Source: Paucihalobacter sp036825875
GTDB lineage: Bacteria; Bacteroidota; Bacteroidia; Flavobacteriales; Flavobacteriaceae
Reading direction: 5' to 3'
NCBI RefSeq assembly: GCF_036825875.1
Contig: NZ_DAISXK010000002.1
Coordinates: 61,960-125,959 of the forward strand
DNA: 64,000 nt
Of the stretch, positions 39,711 to 49,099 are shown one piece after another (positions within the stretch are counted from its first letter, which is position 1; every line of letters starts with the position of its first letter). The notes under the pieces are model-generated. The model ran no database searches and was not told where the DNA came from. It was given only the letters and a program-made list of their open reading frames with translations. The position numbers and the translations under genes are program-made.

Positions 39711-39718
39711 TATATTTG
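39711..39718 (+). promoter_or_regulatory. -7 box of the kdsD-like gene
   Basis: TATATTTG is a full match to TAnnTTTG. It excludes the TTG at 39716 as a start codon and supports TTG 39776. A TTTG at 39695-39698 is only 12 bases upstream, too close for a normal -33. Confidence 0.55.
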
Positions 39719-39775
39719 CACAAGTTTAAAGATAACAATTTCTTTAAATGCATCAAACCTAAAACAAAGTTAATT

Positions 39776-40741
39776 TTGAACAGTCAAAAAGCCACACTTG
39801 AACTGGCCAAAGCAACCATATTAGCTGAAAGCGACGCCATTGCCAATTTGGCGAATTTGCTAACCGATGATTTTGCCAAAGTAGTTGAGTTAATTTATAA
39901 TTCAAAAGGTCGTGTTATCGTCACAGGAATTGGTAAAAGCGCGATTATAGCAAATAAAATTGTAGCGACGTTTAATTCTACTGGAACGCCAGCGGTTTTT
40001 ATGCATGCGGCCGATGCAATTCATGGAGATCTGGGTTTGATTCTGGAGGATGATGTGGTTATTTGTATCTCAAAAAGTGGTAATACGCCTGAAATTAAAG
40101 TATTATTGCCGCTAATTAAAAATGCTAATAATAGTATAATTGCAATTACTGGAAAACCCGATTCGTTCTTGGGTCAACAATCAGACTTAGTTTTAAATAC
40201 CTATGTTGAAAAGGAGGCATGTCCGAATAACCTAGCACCAACAACTAGCACAACTGCACAATTGGTTATGGGCGATGCTTTGGCGGTTTGTTTGTTAGAT
40301 TTAAGAGGTTTTTCAAGTAAAGATTTTGCTAAATATCATCCCGGTGGTGCTTTAGGAAAACGATTGTATTTACGGGTGAATGATTTATCTTCACAAAATC
40401 AAAAACCACAAGTGCAACTTAATACAACTTTAAAAGACGTGATTGTGGAGATTTCTGAAAAAATGCTCGGGGTTACCGCTGTTTTAGATGGTGAAAAATT
40501 AGTTGGTATCATAACCGACGGTGATTTAAGACGGATGCTTTACAAAAGCTCAGATTTAAATGGCATTATAGCCGAAGACATTATGAGTGCCAATCCAAAA
40601 ACTATTCACGCGAATGCCATGGCGGTTGATGCCATGGAAGTGATGGAAAATAACGGTATTTCTCAATTACTGGTAGAACAAAATGGTATTTATGAAGGCG
40701 TTGTGCATCTTCACGATTTGGTTAAAGAAGGTATTATATAA
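39776..40741 (+). CDS. kdsD: D-arabinose 5-phosphate isomerase (KdsD/KpsF family)
   Basis: Interconverts ribulose 5-phosphate and arabinose 5-phosphate, the first step towards Kdo for lipopolysaccharide. A TTG start at 39776 (MNSQKATLELAKAT) gives the usual 321 residues; the frame is open further upstream but runs into the promoter, and no in-frame ATG is near. The N-terminal SIS domain (about 30-185) shows VTGIGKSAIIANKI and CISKSGNTPEI. Two CBS domains follow (about 200-320). The stop overlaps the tatC start (TAATG), so the two are coupled. Confidence 0.93.
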   Translation: MNSQKATLELAKATILAESDAIANLANLLTDDFAKVVELIYNSKGRVIVTGIGKSAIIANKIVATFNSTGTPAVFMHAADAIHGDLGLILEDDVVICISKSGNTPEIKVLLPLIKNANNSIIAITGKPDSFLGQQSDLVLNTYVEKEACPNNLAPTTSTTAQLVMGDALAVCLLDLRGFSSKDFAKYHPGGALGKRLYLRVNDLSSQNQKPQVQLNTTLKDVIVEISEKMLGVTAVLDGEKLVGIITDGDLRRMLYKSSDLNGIIAEDIMSANPKTIHANAMAVDAMEVMENNGISQLLVEQNGIYEGVVHLHDLVKEGII

Positions 40742-41559
40742 TGGGTAAGAAGACCAACGACGAAATGTCATTTTTAGACCATCTTGAAGATTTAAGATGG
40801 CATCTTATTCGTGCTACTACAGCTATTCTTATAGCAGCATCTCTTGCTTTTATTTTTAAAGATTTTATTTGGAACGTTATAATTTTCGGTCCTAGAAGTA
40901 TGGATTTTCCCACTTATAGCTGGCTGTGCAATATGGGTAATTTAATTGGTGTTGAAACCACTTTTTGTGCTGATGAATTTCCATTTATAATTCAAAACCG
41001 AACGGTTGCTGGGCAATTTTCTGCACATATTTGGACGTCGATTTACGCTGGATTTGTTGTGGCGTTTCCTTACGTCATCTTCCAATTTTGGAGTTTTATA
41101 AGTCCAGGATTATACGATAATGAACGTAAAAGTGCCAGAGGATTTATTTTCATTTCATCTTTATTATTCTTTTTAGGGGTGTTATTTGGATACTATGTAA
41201 TTACACCTTTGTCTCTTAATTTTCTAGCCAATTATACGGTGAGTACTGAAATTTCGAATGAATTCGATTTAGACTCTTACATTGCCTTAGTACGTTCATC
41301 GTCTTTAGCATCTGGTTTGGTTTTTGAATTACCAATAATTATTTATTTTTTAACCAAGATTGGTTTGGTAACGCCGCAATTTTTGCGAAAATACCGAAAA
41401 TATGCACTTGTTATTGTGCTTATTATTTCAGCAATTATAACTCCACCAGATATTGCAAGCCAGGTTATTGTAGCCATTCCTATTTTAATTTTATATCAAA
41501 TTAGTATTTATATTTCTGCCGTTGTGGTAAGAAATCAAAAACGTAAAAAACATGTCTAA
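40741..41559 (+). CDS. tatC: Sec-independent protein translocase TatC
   Basis: Core receptor of the twin-arginine translocase, which binds signal peptides and exports folded proteins. The 272-residue polytopic protein starts with the signature MSFLDHLEDLRWHLIR and has six predicted membrane segments, with FPYVIFQFWSFISPGLY and GLVFELPIIIYFL as conserved parts. The insert between TM1 and TM2 (about 55-85) is longer than in E. coli TatC. tatA/B are not in this window. It overlaps the kdsD-like gene by 1 base and the next gene by 8 bases. Confidence 0.97.
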   Translation: MGKKTNDEMSFLDHLEDLRWHLIRATTAILIAASLAFIFKDFIWNVIIFGPRSMDFPTYSWLCNMGNLIGVETTFCADEFPFIIQNRTVAGQFSAHIWTSIYAGFVVAFPYVIFQFWSFISPGLYDNERKSARGFIFISSLLFFLGVLFGYYVITPLSLNFLANYTVSTEISNEFDLDSYIALVRSSSLASGLVFELPIIIYFLTKIGLVTPQFLRKYRKYALVIVLIISAIITPPDIASQVIVAIPILILYQISIYISAVVVRNQKRKKHV

Positions 41560-41905
41560 TATAGTAGAAGAATTTAACGATTACCGCAGCAGAATGAACG
41601 ACAGAATTCTGCAAGACAATAACAAAATAATCAAACGCATTTTTAACCTCGATACTAATGCATACCAAGAAGGCGCTTTAGATGTAAAAACCAAAGAGCT
41701 TTTGGGCTTGGTAGCCTCAGCTGTTTTGAGATGCGACGATTGTGTGAAATATCATTTAGAAACCTCACACAAAATTGGGTTGAGCAAAGAAGAAGTTAGT
41801 GAAGCTTTAGGTATTGCCACCTTAGTTGGTGGTACCATCGTGATTCCTCATTTACGACGCGCTTTTGAATTTTGGGAAGCTTTAGAAGCCAATAATAAAT
41901 CCTAA
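41552..41905 (+). CDS. carboxymuconolactone decarboxylase / AhpD-like protein
   Basis: A 117-residue protein of the CMD family. The AhpD-type redox motif is readable as RCDDCVKYH with the downstream helix EEVSEALGIATLVGG. The Cys-x-x-Cys plus His arrangement suggests thiol-dependent peroxidase-type activity rather than decarboxylation. Its start lies inside the end of tatC (8-base overlap), implying translational coupling. lptB follows 43 bases downstream. Confidence 0.9.
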   Translation: MSNIVEEFNDYRSRMNDRILQDNNKIIKRIFNLDTNAYQEGALDVKTKELLGLVASAVLRCDDCVKYHLETSHKIGLSKEEVSEALGIATLVGGTIVIPHLRRAFEFWEALEANNKS

Positions 41906-41948
41906 ATTTCGTTATTTTATAGAATGTTTATCTTATAAAAAAGTCTGA

Positions 41949-42692
41949 ATGAAATTAAGAGCGGAGAATCTTATGAAATCTTATGGCGGTCGCGAGGTTG
42001 TAAAGGAGGTTTCAGTTGAAGTAAATCAAGGTGAAATTGTTGGGTTATTGGGTCCGAATGGTGCCGGAAAAACCACCTCATTTTATATGATTGTTGGACT
42101 AATAAAACCTAATGGCGGCAAAATATTTCTAGAAGATAAAGATATCACCAAGTTTCCCATGTATAAACGTGCGCAACATGGTATTGGTTATTTGGCTCAA
42201 GAAGCCTCTGTTTTTAGAAAGTTAAGCGTTGAAGACAATATTTTAAGTGTTTTACAACTAACAAAGCTTTCAAAAAAAGATCAACTTGATAAAATGGAAT
42301 CTCTTATCGAAGAATTTGGTTTGGGTCACATCCGCAAAAACCGTGGTGATTTACTATCTGGTGGCGAACGCCGAAGAACAGAAATAGCGCGCGCCCTCGC
42401 CACGAGTCCGAATTTTATTTTATTAGATGAACCTTTTGCTGGCGTTGATCCAGTTGCGGTTGAAGATATTCAGCGCATTGTTGCCAAATTAACCAAGAAA
42501 AATATTGGAATTTTAATCACCGACCACAACGTTCAGGAAACCTTAGCCATTACGGACAGAACTTATTTAATGTTTGAAGGCAGTATTTTAAAAGCCGGTA
42601 TTCCAGAAGATTTAGCTTCGGATGAAATGGTTAGAAAAGTATATCTTGGACAGAACTTCGAGCTTCGCAAAAAGAAGCTTTTGTTTGAATAG
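41949..42692 (+). CDS. lptB: LPS export ABC transporter ATP-binding protein
   Basis: ATPase of the LptB2FG complex that drives lipopolysaccharide from the inner membrane to the surface. The 247-residue protein shows Walker A GPNGAGKTT, the Q-loop AQEASVF, the signature LSGGERRRTEIARAL, Walker B FILLDEPFAGVDP and switch His in ITDHNV. The N-terminus MKLRAENLMKSYGGREVV supports the ATG. It is grouped with the Kdo-pathway gene kdsD, so the operon mixes LPS supply and export with Tat secretion. Confidence 0.96.
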   Translation: MKLRAENLMKSYGGREVVKEVSVEVNQGEIVGLLGPNGAGKTTSFYMIVGLIKPNGGKIFLEDKDITKFPMYKRAQHGIGYLAQEASVFRKLSVEDNILSVLQLTKLSKKDQLDKMESLIEEFGLGHIRKNRGDLLSGGERRRTEIARALATSPNFILLDEPFAGVDPVAVEDIQRIVAKLTKKNIGILITDHNVQETLAITDRTYLMFEGSILKAGIPEDLASDEMVRKVYLGQNFELRKKKLLFE

Positions 42693-42711
42693 TAGGATTA
42701 CTTGCTTTTTC

Positions 42712-43473
42712 TTATGGTGTTGATTTAACAACCAACTGTTCAATCACCGACATTGCAATATAAATCGCAATGATTAATGGTATGGCCGCAAAGTGAAATA
42801 CAATTAAAAGCACCAAACAAAGGATGATAAAAATATAACGACTGGCATTATTTTTAAATCCACCTGGCTTAAATTTTAAAGCGAACAACTTCACAGGTGC
42901 ATTTAGAAGAAAACAACTAAGTAAGGTTATAGCGACTAAGACCAACGGATTTAATATTGTGGTATTCATTAAATCGCTATTCTGAAATTCAAGAATTAAC
43001 GGTAAGGATAAAATTAGAATGGTATTTGCAGGCGTCGGTAAACCTTTAAAATAGGTTTGTTGGTCTTCGTCAATATTAAATTTTGCCAATCTATAACCAG
43101 AAGCCAAGGTTATGGCAAATCCAAGAATTGGCAATAATGACGATGTAAATCCCTGAAAATTTAAAGCTGTATTCCAAGCATCGGAAGTGTCGTTCATATC
43201 TGGGGCGCCAACAGCAATCTCAAGTAATTTAAACATAACAATTCCAGGCACGATACCGCTGGTAACCATATCGGCAAGCGAATCTAACTGAATTCCCAAA
43301 TCGCTTTGAACTTTTAACCATCGTGCGACTAGCCCGTCAAAAAAATCGAAAAATATACCAAGACCCACAAAAATAGCAGCCATTGTGAAATTACTATTGA
43401 CGGCAAAAACAATAGCGATACAGCCACAAAACAGATTTAATAAAGTAATAATGTTAGGAATGTGCTTTTTCAC
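42712..43473 (-). CDS. pssA: CDP-diacylglycerol-serine O-phosphatidyltransferase
   Basis: Makes phosphatidylserine, the precursor of phosphatidylethanolamine. The CDP-alcohol phosphatidyltransferase motif is seen as DGLVARWLKVQSDLGIQLDSLAD. GTG 43473 gives a 253-residue protein starting MKKHIPNIITLLNLFCGCIA, the usual N-terminus; an upstream frame to 43536 adds an unlikely 21 residues. About seven to eight membrane segments follow. It converges on lptB with 19 bases between stops and is divergent from the PorV/PorQ-like gene. Confidence 0.92.
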   Translation of the reverse strand: MKKHIPNIITLLNLFCGCIAIVFAVNSNFTMAAIFVGLGIFFDFFDGLVARWLKVQSDLGIQLDSLADMVTSGIVPGIVMFKLLEIAVGAPDMNDTSDAWNTALNFQGFTSSLLPILGFAITLASGYRLAKFNIDEDQQTYFKGLPTPANTILILSLPLILEFQNSDLMNTTILNPLVLVAITLLSCFLLNAPVKLFALKFKPGGFKNNASRYIFIILCLVLLIVFHFAAIPLIIAIYIAMSVIEQLVVKSTP

Positions 43474-43564
43474 GTCAAAATTTATTGGTAACGTAAAAAT
43501 ATAAAAGTATTTCAATCTTTCAATCGATTTAGACAATAACTAAGGCTATTTGAAGTTTATAAAA

Positions 43565-44671
43565 ATGAAAAATATGTGCATCTTTGTAAAAAAATTGCTG
43601 TTGAAAAATTACGCCATAGTTGTTTTATCCCTGCTATCAACTTTTGCTTTTTCGCAATCCACTAGAAAGTATTCAAATGAGTTTATGAATATTGGCGTAG
43701 ATGCAGCGGCTTTAGGTATGAGCAATGCTGTTGTTTCGCAAACCAACGATGTTACTTCTGGTTACTGGAATCCGGCTGGCTTGGTTCATTTAGAAGACAA
43801 CCAGCTAGCATTAATGCACTCCAGCTATTTTGCTAACATTGCCAATTTCAACTACATTGCTTACGGCATGCCTTTAGACGACCGCAGCGCTGTAGGTGTT
43901 TCATTAATTAGGTTTGGTGTTGATGATATTTTAGATACAACACAACTAATAGATGACCAAGGAAATATTAATTACGATAGAATAAGTACCTTCTCCACCG
44001 CCGACTATGGAATTACATTTTCATACGCTAGAAAATTACCTTTAGATGGTTTAAATTATGGAATTAATGCAAAGGTCATACGCAGAATAATTGGCGATTT
44101 TGCATCTTCTTGGGGATTTGGTCTTGATGCAGGAATTCAATTTGAATCCAAAAACAATTGGAAATTTGGTATCATGGCAAGAGACATCACTACAACCTAT
44201 AACACCTGGACCTTTGATGAAGAAAAATTCGAAACTATTAGTGGTGCTATTGAAGGACAAAATCAAGAATTACCAGAAACCACCGAAATTACCATTCCTA
44301 AATTGCAAATAGGGATGTCTAAACAATTCATTTTTAATTATGATTATTCCTTATTAGCGGCATTTGATTTGAATGTTCGGTTTGCGCAAACCAACGATAT
44401 TATTTCAACCGAAGTTGCCAGCGTTAACCCAGCCATCGGATTTCAATTTGGTTATACTGATTTGGTGTTTTTACGCGCTGGTTTAGGGAATTTCCAAAAT
44501 GAATTACAAATAGATAATTCAACCGATTTGACCTTTCAGCCTAATTTTGGTGTTGGATTTAAATACAAGGGGATTTCAATAGATTATGCCTTTACAGATA
44601 TTGGTGACCAAAGTGCAGCCTTATATTCTAATGTTTTTTCGTTAAAATTAGATTTTAGTATTTTTAGATAA
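43565..44671 (+). CDS. PorV/PorQ-family outer-membrane beta-barrel protein
   Basis: Start ATG 43565 gives a hydrophobic signal region ending in FAFSQS. The 368-residue protein carries the family features NIGVDAAALGMSNAVVS, SGYWNPAGLVHL and repeated amphipathic strands ending KLDFSIFR, the pattern of UPF0164/PorV-PorQ proteins. PorV and PorQ act in T9SS as a shuttle for cargo and a component of the attachment complex. Which paralogue this is cannot be decided, and porU is not adjacent. A role in secreting the T9SS proteins of this window is plausible. A 7/8 match to the -7 box (CATCTTTG, 43578-43585) lies inside the proposed gene and casts some doubt on the start. Confidence 0.85.
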   Translation: MKNMCIFVKKLLLKNYAIVVLSLLSTFAFSQSTRKYSNEFMNIGVDAAALGMSNAVVSQTNDVTSGYWNPAGLVHLEDNQLALMHSSYFANIANFNYIAYGMPLDDRSAVGVSLIRFGVDDILDTTQLIDDQGNINYDRISTFSTADYGITFSYARKLPLDGLNYGINAKVIRRIIGDFASSWGFGLDAGIQFESKNNWKFGIMARDITTTYNTWTFDEEKFETISGAIEGQNQELPETTEITIPKLQIGMSKQFIFNYDYSLLAAFDLNVRFAQTNDIISTEVASVNPAIGFQFGYTDLVFLRAGLGNFQNELQIDNSTDLTFQPNFGVGFKYKGISIDYAFTDIGDQSAALYSNVFSLKLDFSIFR

Positions 44672-44725
44672 TTAAGTGGGAATCTATGTATAATTGCTAT
44701 TTTTAAGCAATCTTTATATGCACTT

Positions 44726-46315
44726 ATGAAGCAATCATTACTTGCCTTATTAACAGGGATATTACTAGCTATCGGTTGGCCCACTTATGGTTTTCCTTTA
44801 TTTATTTTTGTTGGTTTTGTACCACTATTACTAATCGTATCACATTATTTAAACCATCCAAGAAAACACAATGGTTGGCGATTATTGTTGTTTTCATATA
44901 GTGGATTTATAATTTGGAATTATTTCACCACCAATTGGTTGCGTTTTGCTGACGTATTCGGTGCAAGCTTTGCGATTTTGGTAAACTCTTTATTAATGAG
45001 TTTGGTTATTTTAATTTATTTCAAAGTGGCAAAGCGCACAACCGTCGCACGATCTTTAACTTTTTTAGTCGCATGTTGGTTGTGTTTTGAAAAGTTGCAC
45101 TTGGGTTGGGAATTTTCTTGGCCATGGCTTAATTTGGGCAATGCTTTTTCTGAACAAATTTCATGGATTCAGTGGTATGAATACACAGGAACCTTTGGTG
45201 GTAGCTTATGGGTATGGATTGTAAATATTGTTGTGTTTTTGTTGGTTAGAGACTTCAAACTTTTTACTCAAAAGACCAAGATAAAATACGCAATAAGTAT
45301 TGTTATGTTGTTTTTAGTGCCTATAGTTATTTCAGTTTTAATTGGAAATTCATACAAAGATGAAGGAGAAACATTTGAAGTGATAGCCTTACAACCAAAT
45401 ATAGACCCATACAATGAAAAGTATAGCTTAACAAACGATGCGATCGCTGACTTATTAATCAAACTTTCTAATAAAGAAATCTCTAGCAATACATCCGTTA
45501 TTTTGGCGCCCGAAACTGTTTTTGCCGATAATGTGCGGCTCAATCAATTTAATGATTCTGGTTTCAAATATAAATTAGATGATTTTGTTTCATCAAATCC
45601 TAATGTCAACTGGCTTACAGGTGTTTCATTTATTCAGTTCATTTATGATAAAAATAAGGTGAAACCAAAGTCAAATCAGCTTCGAGAACAAGTGTGGTAT
45701 GATGATTATAATTCGGCCGTTTTAATTAAAAGTAGTGCCGAACCGCAATTGTATCACAAGTCGAAACTGGTTGTTGGTGTTGAAGATTTACCGTACCAGT
45801 TTGTTTTAAAACCTTTACTGGGTGATGTTATGATTGATTTGGGTGGTACGGTTGCCATGAAAACCACTCAAAATTACCGAAGCGTATTTTCTACAAATAC
45901 GAATGATTTAAAATTAGCGCCCATTATTTGCTACGAATCCGTTTATGGTGAATTTGTTACAGAATATTCCAGAAATGGCGCCAATTTATTTACCATCATC
46001 ACAAACGATGCCTGGTGGGGCGAAACAGAAGGCCATCGCCAGCATTTAAGTTACGCTCGGTTACGGGCAATTGAAAATCGGCGTTATATTGCTAGAAGTG
46101 CTAATACTGGAATTTCTGCAATAATTAATGCTAAAGGAGATATTGTAGCCTCGCTTCCGTATAATTCCCAAGGTGCTTTAAAAAGCGATGTTGTGACGAA
46201 TACCAAGTTAACTTTTTATGCGATAGCAGGCGATTATATAGCGCGGATCGCCATGTTTGTGGCGATTTTAGTATTTCTAATAGCTATATTTAGGAAAAAC
46301 CGAGTTAAATTATGA
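44726..46315 (+). CDS. lnt: apolipoprotein N-acyltransferase
   Basis: Adds the third acyl chain to lipoproteins at the inner membrane. The 529-residue protein has an N-terminal bundle of about six membrane segments (1-210) and a periplasmic nitrilase-like domain. The Glu-Lys-Cys triad is seen as Glu263 in LAPETVFAD, Lys345 in LYHKSKLVV and Cys402 in PIICYESVYG. A last membrane segment (about 495-520) follows. It supports the many lipoproteins encoded here. It starts 54 bases after the PorV/PorQ-like gene. Confidence 0.97.
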   Translation: MKQSLLALLTGILLAIGWPTYGFPLFIFVGFVPLLLIVSHYLNHPRKHNGWRLLLFSYSGFIIWNYFTTNWLRFADVFGASFAILVNSLLMSLVILIYFKVAKRTTVARSLTFLVACWLCFEKLHLGWEFSWPWLNLGNAFSEQISWIQWYEYTGTFGGSLWVWIVNIVVFLLVRDFKLFTQKTKIKYAISIVMLFLVPIVISVLIGNSYKDEGETFEVIALQPNIDPYNEKYSLTNDAIADLLIKLSNKEISSNTSVILAPETVFADNVRLNQFNDSGFKYKLDDFVSSNPNVNWLTGVSFIQFIYDKNKVKPKSNQLREQVWYDDYNSAVLIKSSAEPQLYHKSKLVVGVEDLPYQFVLKPLLGDVMIDLGGTVAMKTTQNYRSVFSTNTNDLKLAPIICYESVYGEFVTEYSRNGANLFTIITNDAWWGETEGHRQHLSYARLRAIENRRYIARSANTGISAIINAKGDIVASLPYNSQGALKSDVVTNTKLTFYAIAGDYIARIAMFVAILVFLIAIFRKNRVKL

Positions 46316-46396
46316 ACAATATTAAGTTTAAAGTTACCATTTAACTAAGATTCTTACAGAATGGTATTTCACTTTAGGATATTTCCTAACTTATTG

Positions 46397-46404
46397 TAAA
46401 TTTG
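46397..46404 (+). promoter_or_regulatory. -7 box of the sugar transferase gene
   Basis: TAAATTTG is a full match to TAnnTTTG, 38 bases upstream of the ATG at 46443. No clear -33. Confidence 0.5.
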
Positions 46405-46442
46405 AATGTTTTTGAATTTATTACGAGTCAATAGGGATATTT

Positions 46443-47837
46443 ATGCATAAAAAAAAGGGCATACATTTTGAAATTTCAGAGCGCAAAGTGTTGTTAAGGT
46501 TATTTGATGTTGTACTTATACTACTAACACTGTATTTACTTGAATCATTTCTGCCTTTTAATTATCTCACGATTTCAGCCGAAAACACCATTTCAATTAT
46601 TGTATTGCTATTGTACTTTACAGTTTTCGGAACTGTTTTTGAATTGTATGATTTACAAAAGGCCAGCAAACTCGATATTAGTTTTAAAAATATTGTATTA
46701 GCATCTTCGGTAACAGTTTTGTTTTATTTGCTAACGCCCGTTGTTACGCCATTTTTACCAGAAAAACGACTTCAAATTATTTACTTTTATTTAGGGATAA
46801 TTTTAGCGATTTTTTTATGGAGATTGGCCTACATAACATTTGTTCAATCTCCTAGATTCTATAAGAAAGTTCTGCTTGTTGGCGAAATTTCAAACCTTTC
46901 TAGTATACTTAAAGCATTGCACGATGTTGATCCAAATTATAAAATTATTGGATTTATTAATTCTGAATCAGTAAGAAAAGATACAGTTAAATTTAAAGGA
47001 CTAAAAGAGTTTCATTTAAGTGATTTAGATCAAATCATCAACGAACATAAGGTTTCCGAAATATTGGTAGCGAGTTTTAATGACGATCATATTTCAACAG
47101 AATTATACCACGGTTTAATAAATTTACTAGAGCGTGGTTTTACTATTCGTGAATTTACCCAGGTATACGAAGAGATGACCTATCGTGTACCTATTCAGTT
47201 TGTGGGCAAAGACTTTTATAAATATTTTCCTTTTAGTAGAAGTAATCAAAATAAGTTATATCAATTTTTTAGACGGGTTTTTGATATTTTGTTTGCTCTC
47301 ATTGGTTTAGTAATTGGAATTTTGTTACTTCCTTTTATTCTCATTGGAAATATTATAGCCAATCGAGGACCACTATTTTATATCCAAGAGCGTATTGGGA
47401 AAAACGGACATCCATTCAAAATAATAAAGTTGCGTACGATGATTATTGATGCTGAAAAAAATGGCGTTCAATGGGCACAAAAAAACGATGTTAGAATTAC
47501 GGTTTTTGGAAATCTTTTGCGACGATCGAGAATTGACGAAATTCCGCAAGTATTGAATGTTTTAAAAGGAGAGATGAGCATTATAGGACCGAGGCCAGAA
47601 CGACCCTATTTTGTGAATGAATTATCGAAAATAATTCCTTTTTATGAAACACGTCATATTATAAAACCTGGCTTAACTGGTTGGGCTCAAATTCAAACGA
47701 GATATGGCGCATCTATTGAGGACAGTTTAATAAAACTTCAATATGATTTATTTTACATTAAACACCGAAGTTTGTTTCTGGACATTAATATTATTGTAAA
47801 AACTGTTAGTACTATTTTGTATTACCGCGGTCAATAA
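46443..47837 (+). CDS. undecaprenyl-phosphate sugar phosphotransferase (WcaJ/WbaP type)
   Basis: Starts a surface glycan by moving a sugar phosphate onto undecaprenyl phosphate. The 464-residue protein has four N-terminal membrane segments (about 15-130), a Rossmann-like middle domain (KVLLVGEIS, KIIGFINSE), a fifth membrane segment (about 280-305) and the catalytic bacterial sugar transferase domain. The latter shows KIIKLRTMI, RRSRIDEIPQVLNVLKGEMS and IGPRPERP. The sugar (glucose or galactose type) cannot be told. It stands alone here; no glycosyltransferase cluster is attached, so it may serve exopolysaccharide or O-antigen genes elsewhere. Confidence 0.93.
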   Translation: MHKKKGIHFEISERKVLLRLFDVVLILLTLYLLESFLPFNYLTISAENTISIIVLLLYFTVFGTVFELYDLQKASKLDISFKNIVLASSVTVLFYLLTPVVTPFLPEKRLQIIYFYLGIILAIFLWRLAYITFVQSPRFYKKVLLVGEISNLSSILKALHDVDPNYKIIGFINSESVRKDTVKFKGLKEFHLSDLDQIINEHKVSEILVASFNDDHISTELYHGLINLLERGFTIREFTQVYEEMTYRVPIQFVGKDFYKYFPFSRSNQNKLYQFFRRVFDILFALIGLVIGILLLPFILIGNIIANRGPLFYIQERIGKNGHPFKIIKLRTMIIDAEKNGVQWAQKNDVRITVFGNLLRRSRIDEIPQVLNVLKGEMSIIGPRPERPYFVNELSKIIPFYETRHIIKPGLTGWAQIQTRYGASIEDSLIKLQYDLFYIKHRSLFLDINIIVKTVSTILYYRGQ

Positions 47838-47924
47838 TTCCTTAATTTCTGATTAAATAATTGACCGTCACTTTCTTTTCAATTAAGATACTTATCTTTA
47901 CAACTCAAAATTTAAAATAATACC

Positions 47925-48857
47925 ATGCAAGACGGATTATACGCCAAATTCAATACAAATAAAGGCACAATTTTAGTGAATTTAACCTTCAAAAAAACAC
48001 CAGGAACCGTAGGTAACTTTGTAGCTTTGGCTGAAGGAAATTTAGAAAACTCAGTCAAACCACAGGGTAAACCTTATTATGATGGATTAAAGTTTCATCG
48101 TGTAATTCCGGATTTTATGATTCAAGGTGGCTGTCCATCGGGCACTGGAACAGGCAATCCGGGTTACAAATTTGATGACGAATTTCATCCAGAGCTAAAG
48201 CATGATAGTCCAGGTGTTTTATCCATGGCAAATGCTGGTCCAGGAACTAACGGCAGTCAGTTTTTTATTACTCATATCGCAACACCTTGGCTAGATAATA
48301 ACCACACCGTTTTTGGAAAAGTTTTAGAAGGACAAGATGTGGTAGATGCTATTGCACAAGGTGATTTAATTGAAACTCTTGAAATTGTACGCGTTGGTGA
48401 AGAGGCAGAAAAATTTAATGCCATAGAAGCTTTTAGAACTTTTGAAGGTTCAAGAGCCAAAAGAATTGAGGCAGAACACGCTGCCAAGGCAGGCGAATTA
48501 GACAAGTTATCAGCAGGTTTTAAATCTACCGAAAGCGGATTGCGATATCAAATTATTCAAAAAGGAAGTGGAAAAATGGCATCAAAAGGTCAAAAAGTTT
48601 CAGTTCATTATAAAGGGCAATTAGCCGATGGAACTGTATTTGACTCTTCTTACAAACGCAACGAACCATTGCAGTTTCAAGTGGGAGTTGGTCAGGTAAT
48701 AGCTGGTTGGGATGAAGGTATCTTGTTATTGAATGAAGGCGACAAAGCCAGATTAGTAATCCCAAGTGATTTAGGCTACGGAAGTCGCGGTGCTGGTGGT
48801 GTTATTCCGCCTGACGCGGTTTTAGTTTTTGACGTTGAATTGGTGAAAGTTGGTTAA
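47925..48857 (+). CDS. dual peptidyl-prolyl isomerase: cyclophilin-FKBP fusion
   Basis: A 310-residue cytoplasmic protein joining two unrelated prolyl isomerases. Residues about 1-165 are a cyclophilin domain: FHRVIPDFMIQGG, MANAGPGTNGSQFFI, LDNNHTVFGKV. A helical linker (about 165-200) leads to a C-terminal FKBP domain: VSVHYKGQLADGTVFDSSY, VIAGWDEGI, IPSDLGYGSRGAGGVIPP. No signal peptide is present. Such cyclophilin-FKBP fusions have been described in some bacteria, flavobacteria included, and protists. The strong cyclophilin active-site core (Arg in FHRV, Phe in QFF) and the FKBP pocket residues appear intact, so both activities are expected. Confidence 0.95.
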   Translation: MQDGLYAKFNTNKGTILVNLTFKKTPGTVGNFVALAEGNLENSVKPQGKPYYDGLKFHRVIPDFMIQGGCPSGTGTGNPGYKFDDEFHPELKHDSPGVLSMANAGPGTNGSQFFITHIATPWLDNNHTVFGKVLEGQDVVDAIAQGDLIETLEIVRVGEEAEKFNAIEAFRTFEGSRAKRIEAEHAAKAGELDKLSAGFKSTESGLRYQIIQKGSGKMASKGQKVSVHYKGQLADGTVFDSSYKRNEPLQFQVGVGQVIAGWDEGILLLNEGDKARLVIPSDLGYGSRGAGGVIPPDAVLVFDVELVKVG

Positions 48858-48879
48858 AACTTCATTTCAGAATTATAAC

Positions 48880-48909
48880 GAAAGCATCAAAATTTGATGC
48901 TTTTTTTTA
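48880..48909 (+). terminator. intrinsic terminator after the cyclophilin-FKBP gene
   Basis: AAAGCATCAAA pairs with TTTGATGCTTT almost without loop, followed by a run of eight or more Ts. Confidence 0.85.
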
Positions 48910-49099
48910 TGCTTTATATTTTCCTATTCATATAAAAATTGGCCGATTTTGAGAAATCGCTAATTGAAAATTTGGTTGAATCTTAACAAAAATTAAAATT
49001 TTTACGGTTGGGAAGTGGATTTCTACAATTCAGTAATTTGACTTTTCGTATTTTTAGAAAGAAATAGATATTTGAACCATAATTAAAAATTCAATTTTC

